A DNA stretch of 64,000 nt from Thioclava pacifica DSM 10166 (GCF_000714535.1 NZ_AUND01000012.1:124001-188000), one strand, 5' to 3'; positions 18,092-26,123 are shown, counted from the first letter of the stretch. Numbers and translations are program-made. Notes: a model not told the origin generated them from the sequence alone.

Positions 18092-18964
18092 TCAGAGGTC
18101 GAGCACGCGGCCCGCGATGGTCTTGAGTTTCGCTTTCATCTCGGCCGAGCGCTTTTCGGGCGCGGTCATGATCGCACTGTCGAGCGCGTGGGTGCAGCCG
18201 GTCGCACAATCGCCCGCGGCGCCCTTGAGCAGGTCCGGCAGGGCCGCGACCAGATCGCGGGCCTTGCCGGCATTCTTGATCGCGACGGCCACGACCTGCG
18301 CCACGTCCACCGCGTCGTGGTCGGGGTGCCAGCAATCGAAATCGGTGATCATCGCGACGCAGGCGTAATGCAGTTCGGCCTCGCGGGCGAGCTTGGCCTC
18401 GGGCATCCCGGTCATGCCGATCACATCCGCGCCCCATTGACGATAAAGCTCGCTCTCGGCCTTGGTCGAAAATTGCGGGCCCTCCATCGCGACATAGGTG
18501 CCGCCCTCATGAACTTTCACGCCGGTCTTGCGCGCGGCCTCGGCGCAGGCTGCCGAGAGATCGGCGCAGACAGGATGCGCAACCGAGACATGGCCGACCA
18601 TACCGGGGCCGAAGAAGCTCTTCTCACGCGCGAAAGTGCGATCAATATATTGATCCACGATCAGGAAATCGCCCGGCGCATAGGCCTCTTTCAGCGAGCC
18701 CACCGCCGAGACAGCAATGAGATCGGTGACACCCAGCTGCTTCATCGCGGCGATATTGGCGCGGTAAGGAACGGTGGTCGGCGTCTCGACATGGCCGCGC
18801 CCGTGGCGGGGCAGGAAGGCCATCTTCACGCCGTTGAGCGTACCGGTCAGCACCTGATCGGAAGGCGCGCCGAAGGGCGTCTCGACCGTGACCCATTCGG
18901 CGGCCTCCAGCCCGTCGATCTGGTAGACGCCCGAGCCGCCGATCACCCCGATCATCTTCTCCAT
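18092..18964 (-). CDS. mtnP: S-methyl-5'-thioadenosine phosphorylase
   Basis: A 290-aa phosphorylase splitting methylthioadenosine into adenine and 5-methylthioribose-1-phosphate. Motifs are [10 protein letters not shown] (phosphate loop), [42 protein letters not shown] and [13 protein letters not shown]. The downstream frame ends ATMIT-type with DFDCWH. The ATG at 18964 has GGAGGAAG upstream. Open frame further upstream to 19318 is antisense to the DMT transporter and is not used. First gene of the mtnP-apt-nudix unit. Confidence 0.94.
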   Translation of the reverse strand: MEKMIGVIGGSGVYQIDGLEAAEWVTVETPFGAPSDQVLTGTLNGVKMAFLPRHGRGHVETPTTVPYRANIAAMKQLGVTDLIAVSAVGSLKEAYAPGDFLIVDQYIDRTFAREKSFFGPGMVGHVSVAHPVCADLSAACAEAARKTGVKVHEGGTYVAMEGPQFSTKAESELYRQWGADVIGMTGMPEAKLAREAELHYACVAMITDFDCWHPDHDAVDVAQVVAVAIKNAGKARDLVAALPDLLKGAAGDCATGCTHALDSAIMTAPEKRSAEMKAKLKTIAGRVLDL

Positions 18965-19103
18965 TCCACTCTTCCTCCGGCTGTCCGCAAACAATCGCGG
19001 CGAGCCTAAGCCCCGGGCGCGCGGGAGGAAAGGGGGATTGCAGCCGGGTGCCGCGCGGTTTATCGGCGCAGAGGGGGCCGGGAGCACCCCCTCGGGAGGA
19101 TCA

Positions 19104-19967
19104 ATGGAAAACCTGCGCGGCTCGGTGCTGATGGTCATCGCGATGGCGGCCTTCGCGATGGAGGACATGTTCGTCAAATCCGCCTCGACACATGTCGCGG
19201 TCGGCTTGGTGCTGATGCTGTTCGGTCTCGGCGGGATGGTGGTCTTCGCCACCCTGATCACGGCGCGCGGCCAGCGTTTGCTGCACCCGGCGCTGCTCTC
19301 GAAGCCTCTGCTGATCAAGCTCGCGCTCGAGGTGGTGGGGCGGCTCGGCTACACGCTCGGGATCGCGCTGACGCCGCTCTCGAACGCCGCGGCCATTCTG
19401 CAAGCCACGCCTCTCGTCGTGGTCGCGGGCGCGGCGGTGGTGTTCTCCGAACGCGTGGGGATGCGCCGCTGGATCGCGGTCGGCATCGGGTTTCTCGGCG
19501 TGCTGATCGTGCTGCGCCCCGGCCTCGACGGGTTCGTGCCCGCCGCGCTTTGGACCGTGCTGGGGATGCTGGGCTTCGCGGGCCGTGACCTTGCGACCCG
19601 CGCCTGTCCGCCGGTGTTGTCGAATTTCCAGCTCAGCTTCTATGGTTTCATGATGCTGATCCCGACCGGCGCGCTGATCCTGATGATCTTCGGTGGCCCG
19701 ACCTTGCCCGACCTGATCGCGCTGCGCGACATCGCGGGCGCAGTCGCCTTCGGCAGCTTCGCCTATTGGTCGCTGACGAAAGCGATGCGAATGGGCGAGG
19801 TGTCGGTCATCACGCCCTTCCGTTACACCCGCCTGATCTTCGCGCTGATCCTCGGTGCGGTGGTCTTCGGCGAGCGGCCCGATACGGCAATGATTGCGGG
19901 GGCGCTTCTGATCGTGGCGAGCGGGCTCTACACCCTGCTCGAGGGCCGCCGCGCGCGCAGAGCCTGA
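19104..19967 (+). CDS. DMT superfamily (EamA) transporter
   Basis: A 287-aa inner-membrane protein with about ten transmembrane helices and two EamA repeats. The first is SVLMVIAMAAFAMEDMFVK and the second begins around LWTVLGMLGFAGRDLATR. Each repeat ends in the usual Leu/Gly-rich hairpin (TPLSNAAAILQATPLVV; ALLIVASGLYTLLEGRR). It probably exports a small metabolite; the substrate is unknown. The ATG at 19104 follows GGGAGG. It is divergent from mtnP. Confidence 0.87.
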   Translation: MENLRGSVLMVIAMAAFAMEDMFVKSASTHVAVGLVLMLFGLGGMVVFATLITARGQRLLHPALLSKPLLIKLALEVVGRLGYTLGIALTPLSNAAAILQATPLVVVAGAAVVFSERVGMRRWIAVGIGFLGVLIVLRPGLDGFVPAALWTVLGMLGFAGRDLATRACPPVLSNFQLSFYGFMMLIPTGALILMIFGGPTLPDLIALRDIAGAVAFGSFAYWSLTKAMRMGEVSVITPFRYTRLIFALILGAVVFGERPDTAMIAGALLIVASGLYTLLEGRRARRA

Positions 19968-19976
19968 GCGCAGATC

Positions 19977-20579
19977 TTACCCCCCGGCGGGCCGCAGCAT
20001 CTCGAAATCCTCATTCACCGCAGCATAATCCCCGCGGTAGCCAAAACGCACGAGCCGGTCCTTGGGCCGGTAGAAACCGTCGCGCAAGCACGCGTCTGCG
20101 ATATGAACGCCCGTGACCTCGCCATGGACGAGGAAATTCGCATCCCCCAACAGCTCCACCACCTGCACCAGCCGACATTCGAGACTCGCAGGAGCCTCCG
20201 CCACGCGCGGACAGTCGATCGTCTCGCATTCGGCTTTGTCGATCCCGCATTCGGCAAACTCATCCGTCCCCGCCGGGAAATTCGCGCAAGAAGCGTTCAT
20301 CTGGTCCTTGAGCGCATAGGTCACGAGATTGACGCAGAACACGCCCGACTCGCGGATCTGCGCGACACTATCCTTGGTGCCTTCGCGATCAGGCTTGGAG
20401 GAGGTCGAGGAAAAGATCACCTGCGGCGGCGTGTAGGCCACCGCATTGAAGAAGGAATAGGGCGCGAGATTGTCGCCCATTGTCCCGCGCGTCGAGATCC
20501 AGCCGATCGGACGCGGCGCCACGATCGCGTTGAACGGGTTATGCGGCAGCCCATGGCCATCTTGCGGTCGATAGAACAT
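19977..20579 (-). CDS. Flavin reductase-like (FMN-binding split-barrel) protein
   Basis: A 200-aa protein of the flavin reductase-like/FMN-binding family, with NPFNAIVAPRPIGWISTRG (FMN-phosphate loop) near the start and FFNAVAYTPPQVIFSSTS. DVRRTG-type residues are replaced by KPDREGTKDSVAQI. Similar proteins supply reduced flavin or act as unassigned FMN oxidoreductases. AGGAG sits 5 nt before the ATG. It converges on the EamA gene with a 9-bp gap, and is divergent from the GNAT gene. Confidence 0.87.
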   Translation of the reverse strand: MFYRPQDGHGLPHNPFNAIVAPRPIGWISTRGTMGDNLAPYSFFNAVAYTPPQVIFSSTSSKPDREGTKDSVAQIRESGVFCVNLVTYALKDQMNASCANFPAGTDEFAECGIDKAECETIDCPRVAEAPASLECRLVQVVELLGDANFLVHGEVTGVHIADACLRDGFYRPKDRLVRFGYRGDYAAVNEDFEMLRPAGG

Positions 20580-20647
20580 GCTTTCTCCTGTTTGATCCTG
20601 ATCTTAGTGCGTGCTACCGCGTCGAACAGGGCGAAAGGACGGGCGCG

Positions 20648-21130
20648 ATGTATCAGCTCGAAGAGGAAACGGACGAGGACTGGTGGGAAGTCGAGGCGCT
20701 CTACGACCTCTGCTTTGCGCCCGGCCGCACGGCGCTGTCCTCTTATCGCCTGCGCGACGGGGTGAAAAAGGTCGCCCCGCTGTGCCTCACGCTGCGCCAG
20801 GATGGCATCCTCGCTGCGGTGATCCGCTACTGGCCGGTGCTCGTCGGCGGCAAACGGGTGCTGCTCCTCGGTCCCGTGGCGGTCCACCCGACGCGCCAAG
20901 GCGAAGGGCTCGGCGGGCTCTTGATGCACGAAAGCCTCGCCGAAGCGCATCGACTGGGCTGGGAACGCGTGCTGCTCGTAGGTGACGAACCCTATTACTC
21001 GCGCTTCGGTTTCGAAAAGCTCGAAGGGGTCGAGATGCCGCCCCCCACCAATCCCGACCGGGTGCTCGGGCTTGAGCTGGTTCCCGGTGCCTGGGAGGGC
21101 GTGAAAGGTCCGGTCGAGAAGGCCGCCTGA
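20648..21130 (+). CDS. GNAT family N-acetyltransferase
   Basis: A 160-aa protein with the acetyl-CoA motif VAVHPTRQGEGLGGLLMHESL (x-x-x-Q-G-x-G-x-x-L) at about residues 75-95. It resembles the YhbS-like predicted acetyltransferases, which share LVGDEPYYSRFGFE. No substrate can be inferred. It is transcribed just before ecsC-like and may be co-transcribed with it (51-bp gap). Confidence 0.88.
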   Translation: MYQLEEETDEDWWEVEALYDLCFAPGRTALSSYRLRDGVKKVAPLCLTLRQDGILAAVIRYWPVLVGGKRVLLLGPVAVHPTRQGEGLGGLLMHESLAEAHRLGWERVLLVGDEPYYSRFGFEKLEGVEMPPPTNPDRVLGLELVPGAWEGVKGPVEKAA

Positions 21131-21181
21131 TTGCCGAAAGGCACCCACGCCCCCATATTTGGCGAAAAGCAGGAGATGCCC

Positions 21182-21934
21182 ATGGCCGAGATCCTACCCC
21201 CCGTGACCGACCCCGTGCTGCTCAAGGAGCTCGACGCGCTGGCCAAACGTCACCGCGTCGCGGGTGGCGTCGTGATGCAACTGATCGGCTATGTCGGCAC
21301 CTCCGCAGAAAGCCTGCTCGAGAAACTGCCGGCCCAGGTCCGGGGCGGGCTCGACGGCGCGACGGAACGCGCGCTCTCGGGCGCGATGGTGGCGGCGGAA
21401 CGCTCGCGCGGCATCGTCTCGGACCGCCCCGACTGGCTCAACCGCACGCTGACAGCGGCAATGGGCGCGGCCGGTGGCGCAGGAGGTCTGGCAAGCTCGC
21501 TGGCCGAGCTGCCCTTCACCGTGACGATGCTTCTGCGCGCCATTCAGGGCATCGCCGCGGAACATGGTTTCGATCCCGCCTCCGACGAGGTGCGTCTCGA
21601 ATGCCTGCGGGTCTTCGCCTCGGCCGGACCGCTTGAAAACGATGACGGGATGGACCTGAGCTTTCTCGCCGCGCGCGCCACGATCACCGGGCCGAGCATG
21701 AAATCCCTCATCGCCAAGGTCGCACCCCGGCTCTCGGCTGTGCTCGGCCAGAAACTCGCGGCCCAGGCCGCTCCGGTTCTGGGCGCGGTCGCGGGCGCAG
21801 CCGTGAACTACGCCTTCACCAGCTATTATCAGGAAATCGCCCGCGTCCATTTCGGTCTCAAACGCCTCGCCCGCGACAGCGGCGCCGATGAAGGCGTGCT
21901 GCGCGAAGAGCTCGTGGCGCGGATTGCGAAGTGA
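21182..21934 (+). CDS. EcsC family protein
   Basis: A 250-aa protein matching the EcsC family: an early ALAKRHRVAGGVVMQLIGYVG, a Gly/Ala-rich membrane-associating stretch AAMGAAGGAGGLASSLAEL at about residues 95-115, and a C-terminal NYAFTSYYQEIARVHFGLKRL. The family's role is unclear. AGGAG lies 6 nt before the ATG at 21182. It is the last chromosomal gene before the mobile element and would converge on the caspase-like gene at 30545 if the element were absent. Confidence 0.85.
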   Translation: MAEILPPVTDPVLLKELDALAKRHRVAGGVVMQLIGYVGTSAESLLEKLPAQVRGGLDGATERALSGAMVAAERSRGIVSDRPDWLNRTLTAAMGAAGGAGGLASSLAELPFTVTMLLRAIQGIAAEHGFDPASDEVRLECLRVFASAGPLENDDGMDLSFLAARATITGPSMKSLIAKVAPRLSAVLGQKLAAQAAPVLGAVAGAAVNYAFTSYYQEIARVHFGLKRLARDSGADEGVLREELVARIAK

Positions 21935-22025
21935 TCTCCTATAAGCGCCCCTCTCACCCTTCGAGATGCCTCCGAAGGGGATGTTGGACGCTTTGGAAAG
22001 AAGCGGCTCTTCGCCTCCAACTGCT

Positions 22026-22074
22026 CCAAATATCCCGGGGGTGAATGGCCGCAAGGCCAGAGGGGGCAGCGCCC
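22026..22074. repeat. Intergenic palindromic repeat, copy 3 (left half, split by the mobile element)
   Basis: CAAATATCCCGGGGG is followed by ATGGCCGCAAGGCCA (hairpin GGCC-gcaa-GGCC) and GAGGGGGCAGCGCCC. This is the same plan as copies at 804-846 and 3565-3616. The continuation CCCCCTCCCC is found 8.46 kb away at 30535-30543, beyond the element. Confidence 0.6.
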
Positions 22075-22095
22075 TGTGCCCGACCGTTAATTGTC
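22064..22095. other. Candidate attL of the mobile element
   Basis: The direct-repeat core GGGCAGCGCCC (22064-22074) is followed by TG and by TGCCCGACCGTTAATTGTC (22077-22095). The latter is an inverted repeat, 18 of 19 matching, of 30510-30528 at the other end. The left side continues the chromosomal repeat (GAGG before the core). This fits a B-arm/core/P'-arm structure. Confidence 0.6.
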
Positions 22096-22309
22096 GGCCT
22101 TGCCGGTCCAATCGCTCCTGTCACCACGAGGTGGCATCTCGCGCCTGTATTGCCCTTTGTGCTGATGGTTTCAGTCATCGTGCTCAAGCAACCGTGCCGA
22201 GCTCTGCGCGTCCTGACCGGTAAAGAAGAATGCCGCTGGACGTCCCGGCCCAGCCAGCGGAACGCAATGGAGACGAATCCACGCCACCGCGCCTCACACT
22301 GTTCCCCCT

Positions 22310-23839
22310 TTAACGCAAATTGCCGAGATCCATATGGATCTCGGCTGCGAGGCCATCTGGGGACGCTGGGTCCGGTATGAGGGTGATAGATCGGATGAGG
22401 CTGCCAAGCTCTTCGTTTGCGCGCGCGACGAGATCAGGATCGCCGAGCAAGGCTTCAAGGTCCTGAATTGCGGCTTCGAAAAGCGCCGCGATGTCAGGTG
22501 GTGCTGTGTCTTTCTTGGTCTGCTGCGCCTTGATCTGCATGATCCGCGCTTCAAGATCCGCCACCTCCGCTTTCAGCTCCTTGTCGCGGGCCGAGTAGTC
22601 TGCGTAATCCGCGCCCTGCTCGATAGCTTTCATGATCCCTTTGCGCGCCATGGTCGCCTTCGTTAGATCGGCGTTCGCGCGCTTGATCGCGGTTTCCAGA
22701 TCAGTGCTGTCGAGCGCGCGCAGCTCGGCTTGAAATGCAGCTTCGAACTCCGCGATCAGCTCGGCGCTGTGCAGTTCAGCGCGCAGGGTGTCGAAGACGC
22801 GGGGCTCGATCCTGTCCTGTCGGATCGAGATCGTGTTGTTACAAGCCGATCTGCGTGCCTCGCGGCACTGGAAGCGGTTCTTGCCGGATTTGACATAAGG
22901 CGCCCCGCAGCAGCCACAGATCAGGAGTCCGCTGAGCAGGTGCTTCGAACGACGCGCAGCATGGGCATTCCCCGACTTGTCGGCTTTGAGAGTGCGCTGC
23001 GCAAGCTCTGCTTGAACGGCGTCCCAAAGGTCCTGCGGCACGATCCTCAGATCTTCGTGGGTCCCGCGCACCACATCCTCCTCGGTAGCGAAAACGGCTT
23101 TCTCGCCAGTCTCCGGGTGATAACGACGGCCGAACTTACAGACCGAGGCCTCGCCGATATAGAGGCGGTTGTTCAGAATGCCTTCCTCGCGATCTTTGCG
23201 GCCTCGGATCGTCGAGCCATCCCAGCTGCCACCCTTAGGTGCCGGGATCCGATCGGCGTTCAACCCCTTGGCGATCGCGTGTGCAGATTTACCGTCAGCG
23301 GTCTCCCGAAAAATCCGTTGGACGACTTCGGCCTGTTCCGGGTCAATCTCCCGGTTCAATCCAGTAGGACTCTCGCGCTTCCGATAGCCGTAGGCGCTGG
23401 TGTGAAGGCGCCCACGCGCGACTGCGCCTTGCATTCCCCGACGCGTGTGAGCACCGATCATCTCCGAGAACTGCTGTGCGCCAAAACCTCCGAGAAGAAC
23501 CTTGAAGAAATCCTGCGGGCCTTCTTTCACCGAATGCAGCTCGACGCCCTGAAACTTGAACAGATCGAACTGAGAAAGCGCATCCGCCACCTTACGGGTC
23601 AGGCGATCAAGCGCCTCGACCACAACGACATCGACTTCGCTTCGACCGATTGCGTCTTTCATCGCCTGAAAGCCGGGACGGCGCATATTGCGCCCGGTCT
23701 TCTCGCGATCTTCGAAGATTGCGACAACCGTCCAACCGTTGCGGTCGCATTCGCGCCGGGCCATGGCGATTTGGTCTTCGATCGAAGTCGCTTTCTGAAG
23801 GCTCGACGAGTAGCGGGCATAGATGGCGGCGCGGATCAT
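22310..23839 (-). CDS. Large serine recombinase (site-specific integrase)
   Basis: A 509-aa serine recombinase. The N-terminal resolvase domain has AIYARYSSSLQKATSIEDQ with catalytic Ser11 and Arg9. VVVVEALDRLTRK lies at ~90-102, within the catalytic domain. The Recombinase domain follows (AYGYRKRE; GGSWDGSTIRGR; LYIGEASVC), then a zinc beta-ribbon with LLICGCCGAPY and CREARRSAC. A C-terminal coiled coil spans roughly 385-455. The start at 23839 has GGAG 6 nt upstream and overlaps the preceding 59-codon ORF by ATGA. The enzyme would integrate and excise the element; its 3' end lies ~215 bp from attL. Confidence 0.93.
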   Translation of the reverse strand: MIRAAIYARYSSSLQKATSIEDQIAMARRECDRNGWTVVAIFEDREKTGRNMRRPGFQAMKDAIGRSEVDVVVVEALDRLTRKVADALSQFDLFKFQGVELHSVKEGPQDFFKVLLGGFGAQQFSEMIGAHTRRGMQGAVARGRLHTSAYGYRKRESPTGLNREIDPEQAEVVQRIFRETADGKSAHAIAKGLNADRIPAPKGGSWDGSTIRGRKDREEGILNNRLYIGEASVCKFGRRYHPETGEKAVFATEEDVVRGTHEDLRIVPQDLWDAVQAELAQRTLKADKSGNAHAARRSKHLLSGLLICGCCGAPYVKSGKNRFQCREARRSACNNTISIRQDRIEPRVFDTLRAELHSAELIAEFEAAFQAELRALDSTDLETAIKRANADLTKATMARKGIMKAIEQGADYADYSARDKELKAEVADLEARIMQIKAQQTKKDTAPPDIAALFEAAIQDLEALLGDPDLVARANEELGSLIRSITLIPDPASPDGLAAEIHMDLGNLR

Positions 23840-24015
23840 TTGATGCTCCGCTCGGCCGGAGCTGCATTGATATTCGCGGGCTGGGCAGCCTCGACGAAGC
23901 GCCGTGCGGCCGCGCGACCGAGAAGGGAGACGAGCCCAGTCGGCGCGCGCTCGATCCGGATCGTGCCGCCGGGGTTGTCGTTGGCTGCGGTCAGCGTTTG
24001 GGTGGATGCCTGCAT
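23836..24015 (-). CDS. 59-aa protein translationally coupled to the recombinase
   Basis: An ATG at 24015 (AGAGG 8 nt upstream) opens a 59-codon frame. It ends with a TGA that overlaps the recombinase ATG in an ATGA junction. The protein begins MQASTQTLTAANDNPGG and has a basic amphipathic middle (TIRIERAPTGLVSLLGRAAA, then RRF). It is Ala-rich and ends ERSIK. I recognise no family. The position immediately before an integrase gene would suit a directionality or accessory factor, which is only a guess. The ~215 bp upstream hold an AT-rich presumed promoter. Confidence 0.6.
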   Translation of the reverse strand: MQASTQTLTAANDNPGGTIRIERAPTGLVSLLGRAAARRFVEAAQPANINAAPAERSIK

Positions 24016-24231
24016 GTTGTGAGCCTCTTGGTCTGATTTTCGGTTTTCTGAAGCTGTAAAGACCCCCGAAAACTAAAAATGGAAATTTGGCGATCCGTAT
24101 CGATTTTGACGCCAAGCCTTTGTTTTTGCGAAATAAGAAAATCCAAGCTCGGGTGATTAAATAGACTTAATCTGCCCCGAAAAGGGAGCGCAGATCCCGT
24201 TCGGACCCGCGCCCCAAGTTGGGTGGCTGGC

Positions 24232-24639
24232 TTACTTGCCGAGCCACCGAAGACGGCGGATTTCTTGATCCGCCGCGATCAGATCCGCAACGCGTTCCGA
24301 GTGGTTCAGGGCCACCCTCAACTCGTCGCGAAACACCTCGACCGTGTCGTCGGGGAGGAAGGCCCCGAGCCGCTCGATGCAGAGCGCGATTTCGGCTCGG
24401 GGCCCGTCGCCAATCGTGTCGCGCCGCTCCAGCCTGCGCTCGAGCGCGGTGAGCTCCGTGCGGATATCCTCGGCGATGCCTTGAGAGAGATCAGAGGCCG
24501 ATTGCAGCGCAAGACGCAGCGCGCCGGTCGCATCGGCGGCGATGTCCTGAATCCGGTCGATGTCGGGCGTTTTCTGTTCGGGCGAGGACAGGATGATCCG
24601 ATGGGTGTTGCCGCTCGGGATCATGTTGGGAACGAGCAT
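24232..24639 (-). CDS. Hypothetical helical protein of the mobile element
   Basis: A 135-aa protein starting MLVPNMIPSGNTHRII, with AGGAG 8 nt before the ATG at 24639. The body is predicted mostly helical with heptad-like stretches (RTELTALERRLERRD; VFRDELRVALNHSERVADLI). It is acidic overall and ends in a basic RRLRWLGK. No family recognised. It lies downstream of the PemK-like gene, separated by 71 bp containing overlapping hairpins. An antitoxin or partner role is possible but unsupported. Confidence 0.65.
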   Translation of the reverse strand: MLVPNMIPSGNTHRIILSSPEQKTPDIDRIQDIAADATGALRLALQSASDLSQGIAEDIRTELTALERRLERRDTIGDGPRAEIALCIERLGAFLPDDTVEVFRDELRVALNHSERVADLIAADQEIRRLRWLGK

Positions 24640-24669
24640 TGTTGTAACTCCTGTTGCGATTGGGAAAGG

Positions 24670-24714
24670 CGGCAGCGCCGGCGAACTGACGCTGCCGAAA
24701 GGCTTCAGCGTCAG
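24670..24714 (-). promoter_or_regulatory. Overlapping, mutually exclusive hairpins between two element genes
   Basis: Read on the minus strand, CTGACGCTG (24714-24706) pairs perfectly with CAGCGTCAG (24694-24686). CGGCAGCG (24697-24690), which overlaps the second arm, also pairs perfectly with CGCTGCCG (24677-24670). The two hairpins cannot form together. The first contains the stop codon of the PemK-like gene. The layout resembles an attenuator or intercistronic processing site. Confidence 0.45.
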
Positions 24715-25256
24715 GTGCCGGTGATGACCGCCCGCGCCGCGGCCCGGGCCCGGGCCTCGATCACCGACTTGCGGTCATCGACGCGCGCGCGGCGGCGCTC
24801 GGCGCGCGCCTCGGCAGCGATGTCGGCCTCGGCCTGAAGTCGCGCCCGGATCGCGTGCATCCGCTGCAGCGGACGCCCGGTCAGACGGCCAAGCACAGGC
24901 GTGCGCAGGGTCGGGCTGACCGCGAAGGCGCGATTGTTGGGGCGCACGATCACAATGCGATCGCCGCGAAACGCCGTCGCGCGGTCGAGCCCGGCCACGC
25001 GCGCATCGTGCGAGCCGAGCGGGATGGCATAGCCCTTGCGGACTTTCTCGGTGACGGAGGTGCCGTAGGCGATGGTGAGCCAGCGCTGTCCGGAGATCAG
25101 GGCGGACGCGAGAACGAGACAAGGGCGGGCCTTCGGTTCAGGGCCGGTCTTGCCCTCGTTCGTGGGGAAGCGGAACGAGACGATGTCGCCGGAGCGCAAG
25201 GTCTCGGACCACGCGTGCGGCTTCGTCTCGACGGTCGAGGGAACGTTGTCGAACAT
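24711..25256 (-). CDS. PemK/MazF-like protein with basic C-terminal extension
   Basis: A 181-aa protein. Residues ~20-95 resemble the MazF/PemK barrel: SGDIVSFRFP, then KARPCLVLAS (the RP-x-LVL strand) and a Tyr-Gly-Thr-Ser segment (LTIAYGTS). The rest is Arg/Ala-rich and helical (ADIAAEARAERRRARVDDRK), unlike a minimal MazF toxin. The ATG at 25256 is preferred (GGAG 6 nt upstream) over one 12 bases earlier. It could be an endoribonuclease toxin or a catalytically altered DNA/RNA-binding relative. No typical MazE-type antitoxin is visible beside it. Confidence 0.6.
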   Translation of the reverse strand: MFDNVPSTVETKPHAWSETLRSGDIVSFRFPTNEGKTGPEPKARPCLVLASALISGQRWLTIAYGTSVTEKVRKGYAIPLGSHDARVAGLDRATAFRGDRIVIVRPNNRAFAVSPTLRTPVLGRLTGRPLQRMHAIRARLQAEADIAAEARAERRRARVDDRKSVIEARARAAARAVITGT

Positions 25257-25306
25257 GGGATTCTCCATTTTGGGAAAAGATCGACACGCTCCCGCTCCGG
25301 CCCCTG

Positions 25307-25368
25307 CGAGGTGTCCGGGTTTCGGTCGCGCGTCATATCGACTGCGCGACCGAAACCCGGACGCCTCG
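25307..25368. repeat. 62-bp inverted repeat upstream of the PemK-like gene
   Basis: GTCCGGGTTTCGGTCGCGC (25313-25331) and its exact complement (25344-25362) flank a 12-bp spacer. With one mismatch the arms extend to 25 nt each (25307-25331/25344-25368). The centre lies ~80 bp upstream of the PemK-like start. It could be an operator, a leader hairpin or a replication/transfer structure. Confidence 0.75.
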
Positions 25369-25486
25369 GCGGCCTCTCACGCGAAACCACTCGGGCCTTG
25401 GCCCGCAGTCATTCGAGGAGCGGCACAAAGCTGGAGGGGGTTCGGGGGAGGCGCGCCCAAGCGGCCTCCCCCGGGCGCAGGGGGTG

Positions 25487-25645
25487 TCCAGAGGGGGAGT
25501 GCAGAACGACGACCCTCTGGTCCCGCGGAAGGCGGCCGGGGTAGTCCAGAGGGGGTGGCGAGCGCCCCTATGGTCCGTCGGAGGACGCCAGGGGGAGGCC
25601 GGAGGGGGCGCGGCGAGCGATCTCCCTTCGGTCCCGCGGAAGGCG
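25487..25645. repeat. Three tandem ~55-58-bp imperfect repeats, each a stem-loop
   Basis: Units start near 25487, 25545 and 25598. Each has a CC(A/G)GAGGG arm, a G-rich loop, a CCCT(C/A/T)(T/C)GG arm and a tail of the type TCCCGCGGAAGGC. Unit 1 pairs perfectly. In unit 3 the A-T pair of unit 1 is replaced by G-C. Together with the dyad at 25307-25368 this fills the gap between the PemK-like gene and the AT-rich operon. I see no convincing gene in 25260-25718. Confidence 0.6.
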
Positions 25646-26009
25646 CGGGGTCCGGGGCAGCGCCCCGGCGAACGGCTTCTGACAGGGAGCGCCAACGGCC
25701 CGGACTGTCAGATGCTTAGTGAGTAGATACTTAGACCAAATGGAGATGTTGCTTGGGTTGCTTCGCAAGGCCTCCGAAACGGAATTTGCCATCTCAGGCA
25801 CGATCCTTCTGCTTCCATTCAACGCGTCGGGTCTTCAGGCAAGAAACGAGCGAGCTGTTGACAGTGATGCAGGCGACAACGTCAAAGGAGGATCGACCTT
25901 CACAAGCTCTTGATCTCAAGTCGTGCGAGGTGTGAGATCTGATATAGATGTTGGCGCGACATTGGGATTGTTTCCGGTCAAATGTGACTCTACAAATGAA
26001 GAAAGGAAG
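25646..26009 (+). other. Gene-poor, increasingly AT-rich stretch before the ParA/RelA-SpoT operon
   Basis: Base composition changes here from strongly G+C-rich to AT-rich. It probably contains the promoter of the downstream operon. A 64-codon frame (25719-25913, GTG start) and a 60-codon frame (25753-25935) are open, but neither has a ribosome-binding site or recognisable family, so I call no gene. Confidence 0.4.
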
Positions 26010-26123
26010 ATGATTTCCCAGATTTCTTTAAGAGAACAAAGTTTGGGTGGCAGACGGTTTGAATTTTACGGTGCGCCCGCCAAGTTGAGCGAGAAGATAA
26101 ACGACATGAAAGATCGAGTATGA
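26010..26123 (+). CDS. 37-aa micro-ORF overlapping the ParA-like gene
   Basis: An ATG at 26010, close behind GAAAGGAAG, opens a frame encoding MISQISLREQSLGGRRF and ending KINDMKDRV. Its TGA overlaps the ParA-like ATG (ATGA at 26120-26123). The same coupling recurs between the ParA-like and RelA/SpoT genes. The frame is also open upstream to 25923, giving 66 codons. A small antitoxin or regulator is possible, but nothing in the sequence proves it. Confidence 0.45.
   Translation: MISQISLREQSLGGRRFEFYGAPAKLSEKINDMKDRV

Noticed and set aside
23840-24115. N-terminal extension of the recombinase to 24115
   Set aside because: The extension has no recombinase-like sequence. The start at 23839 begins exactly with the resolvase domain and has a ribosome-binding site, and the region upstream encodes the 59-aa ORF in another frame.
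25072-25719. Long Gly/Arg/Pro-rich frame across the tandem repeats
   Set aside because: Composition is that of G+C-rich noncoding DNA read in frame. It is antisense to the PemK-like gene and has no family features.
25719-25935. Two overlapping short frames (64 and 60 codons) at the start of the AT-rich island
   Set aside because: Neither has a ribosome-binding site, a family match or coupling to a neighbour. They overlap each other and probably lie in a promoter region.
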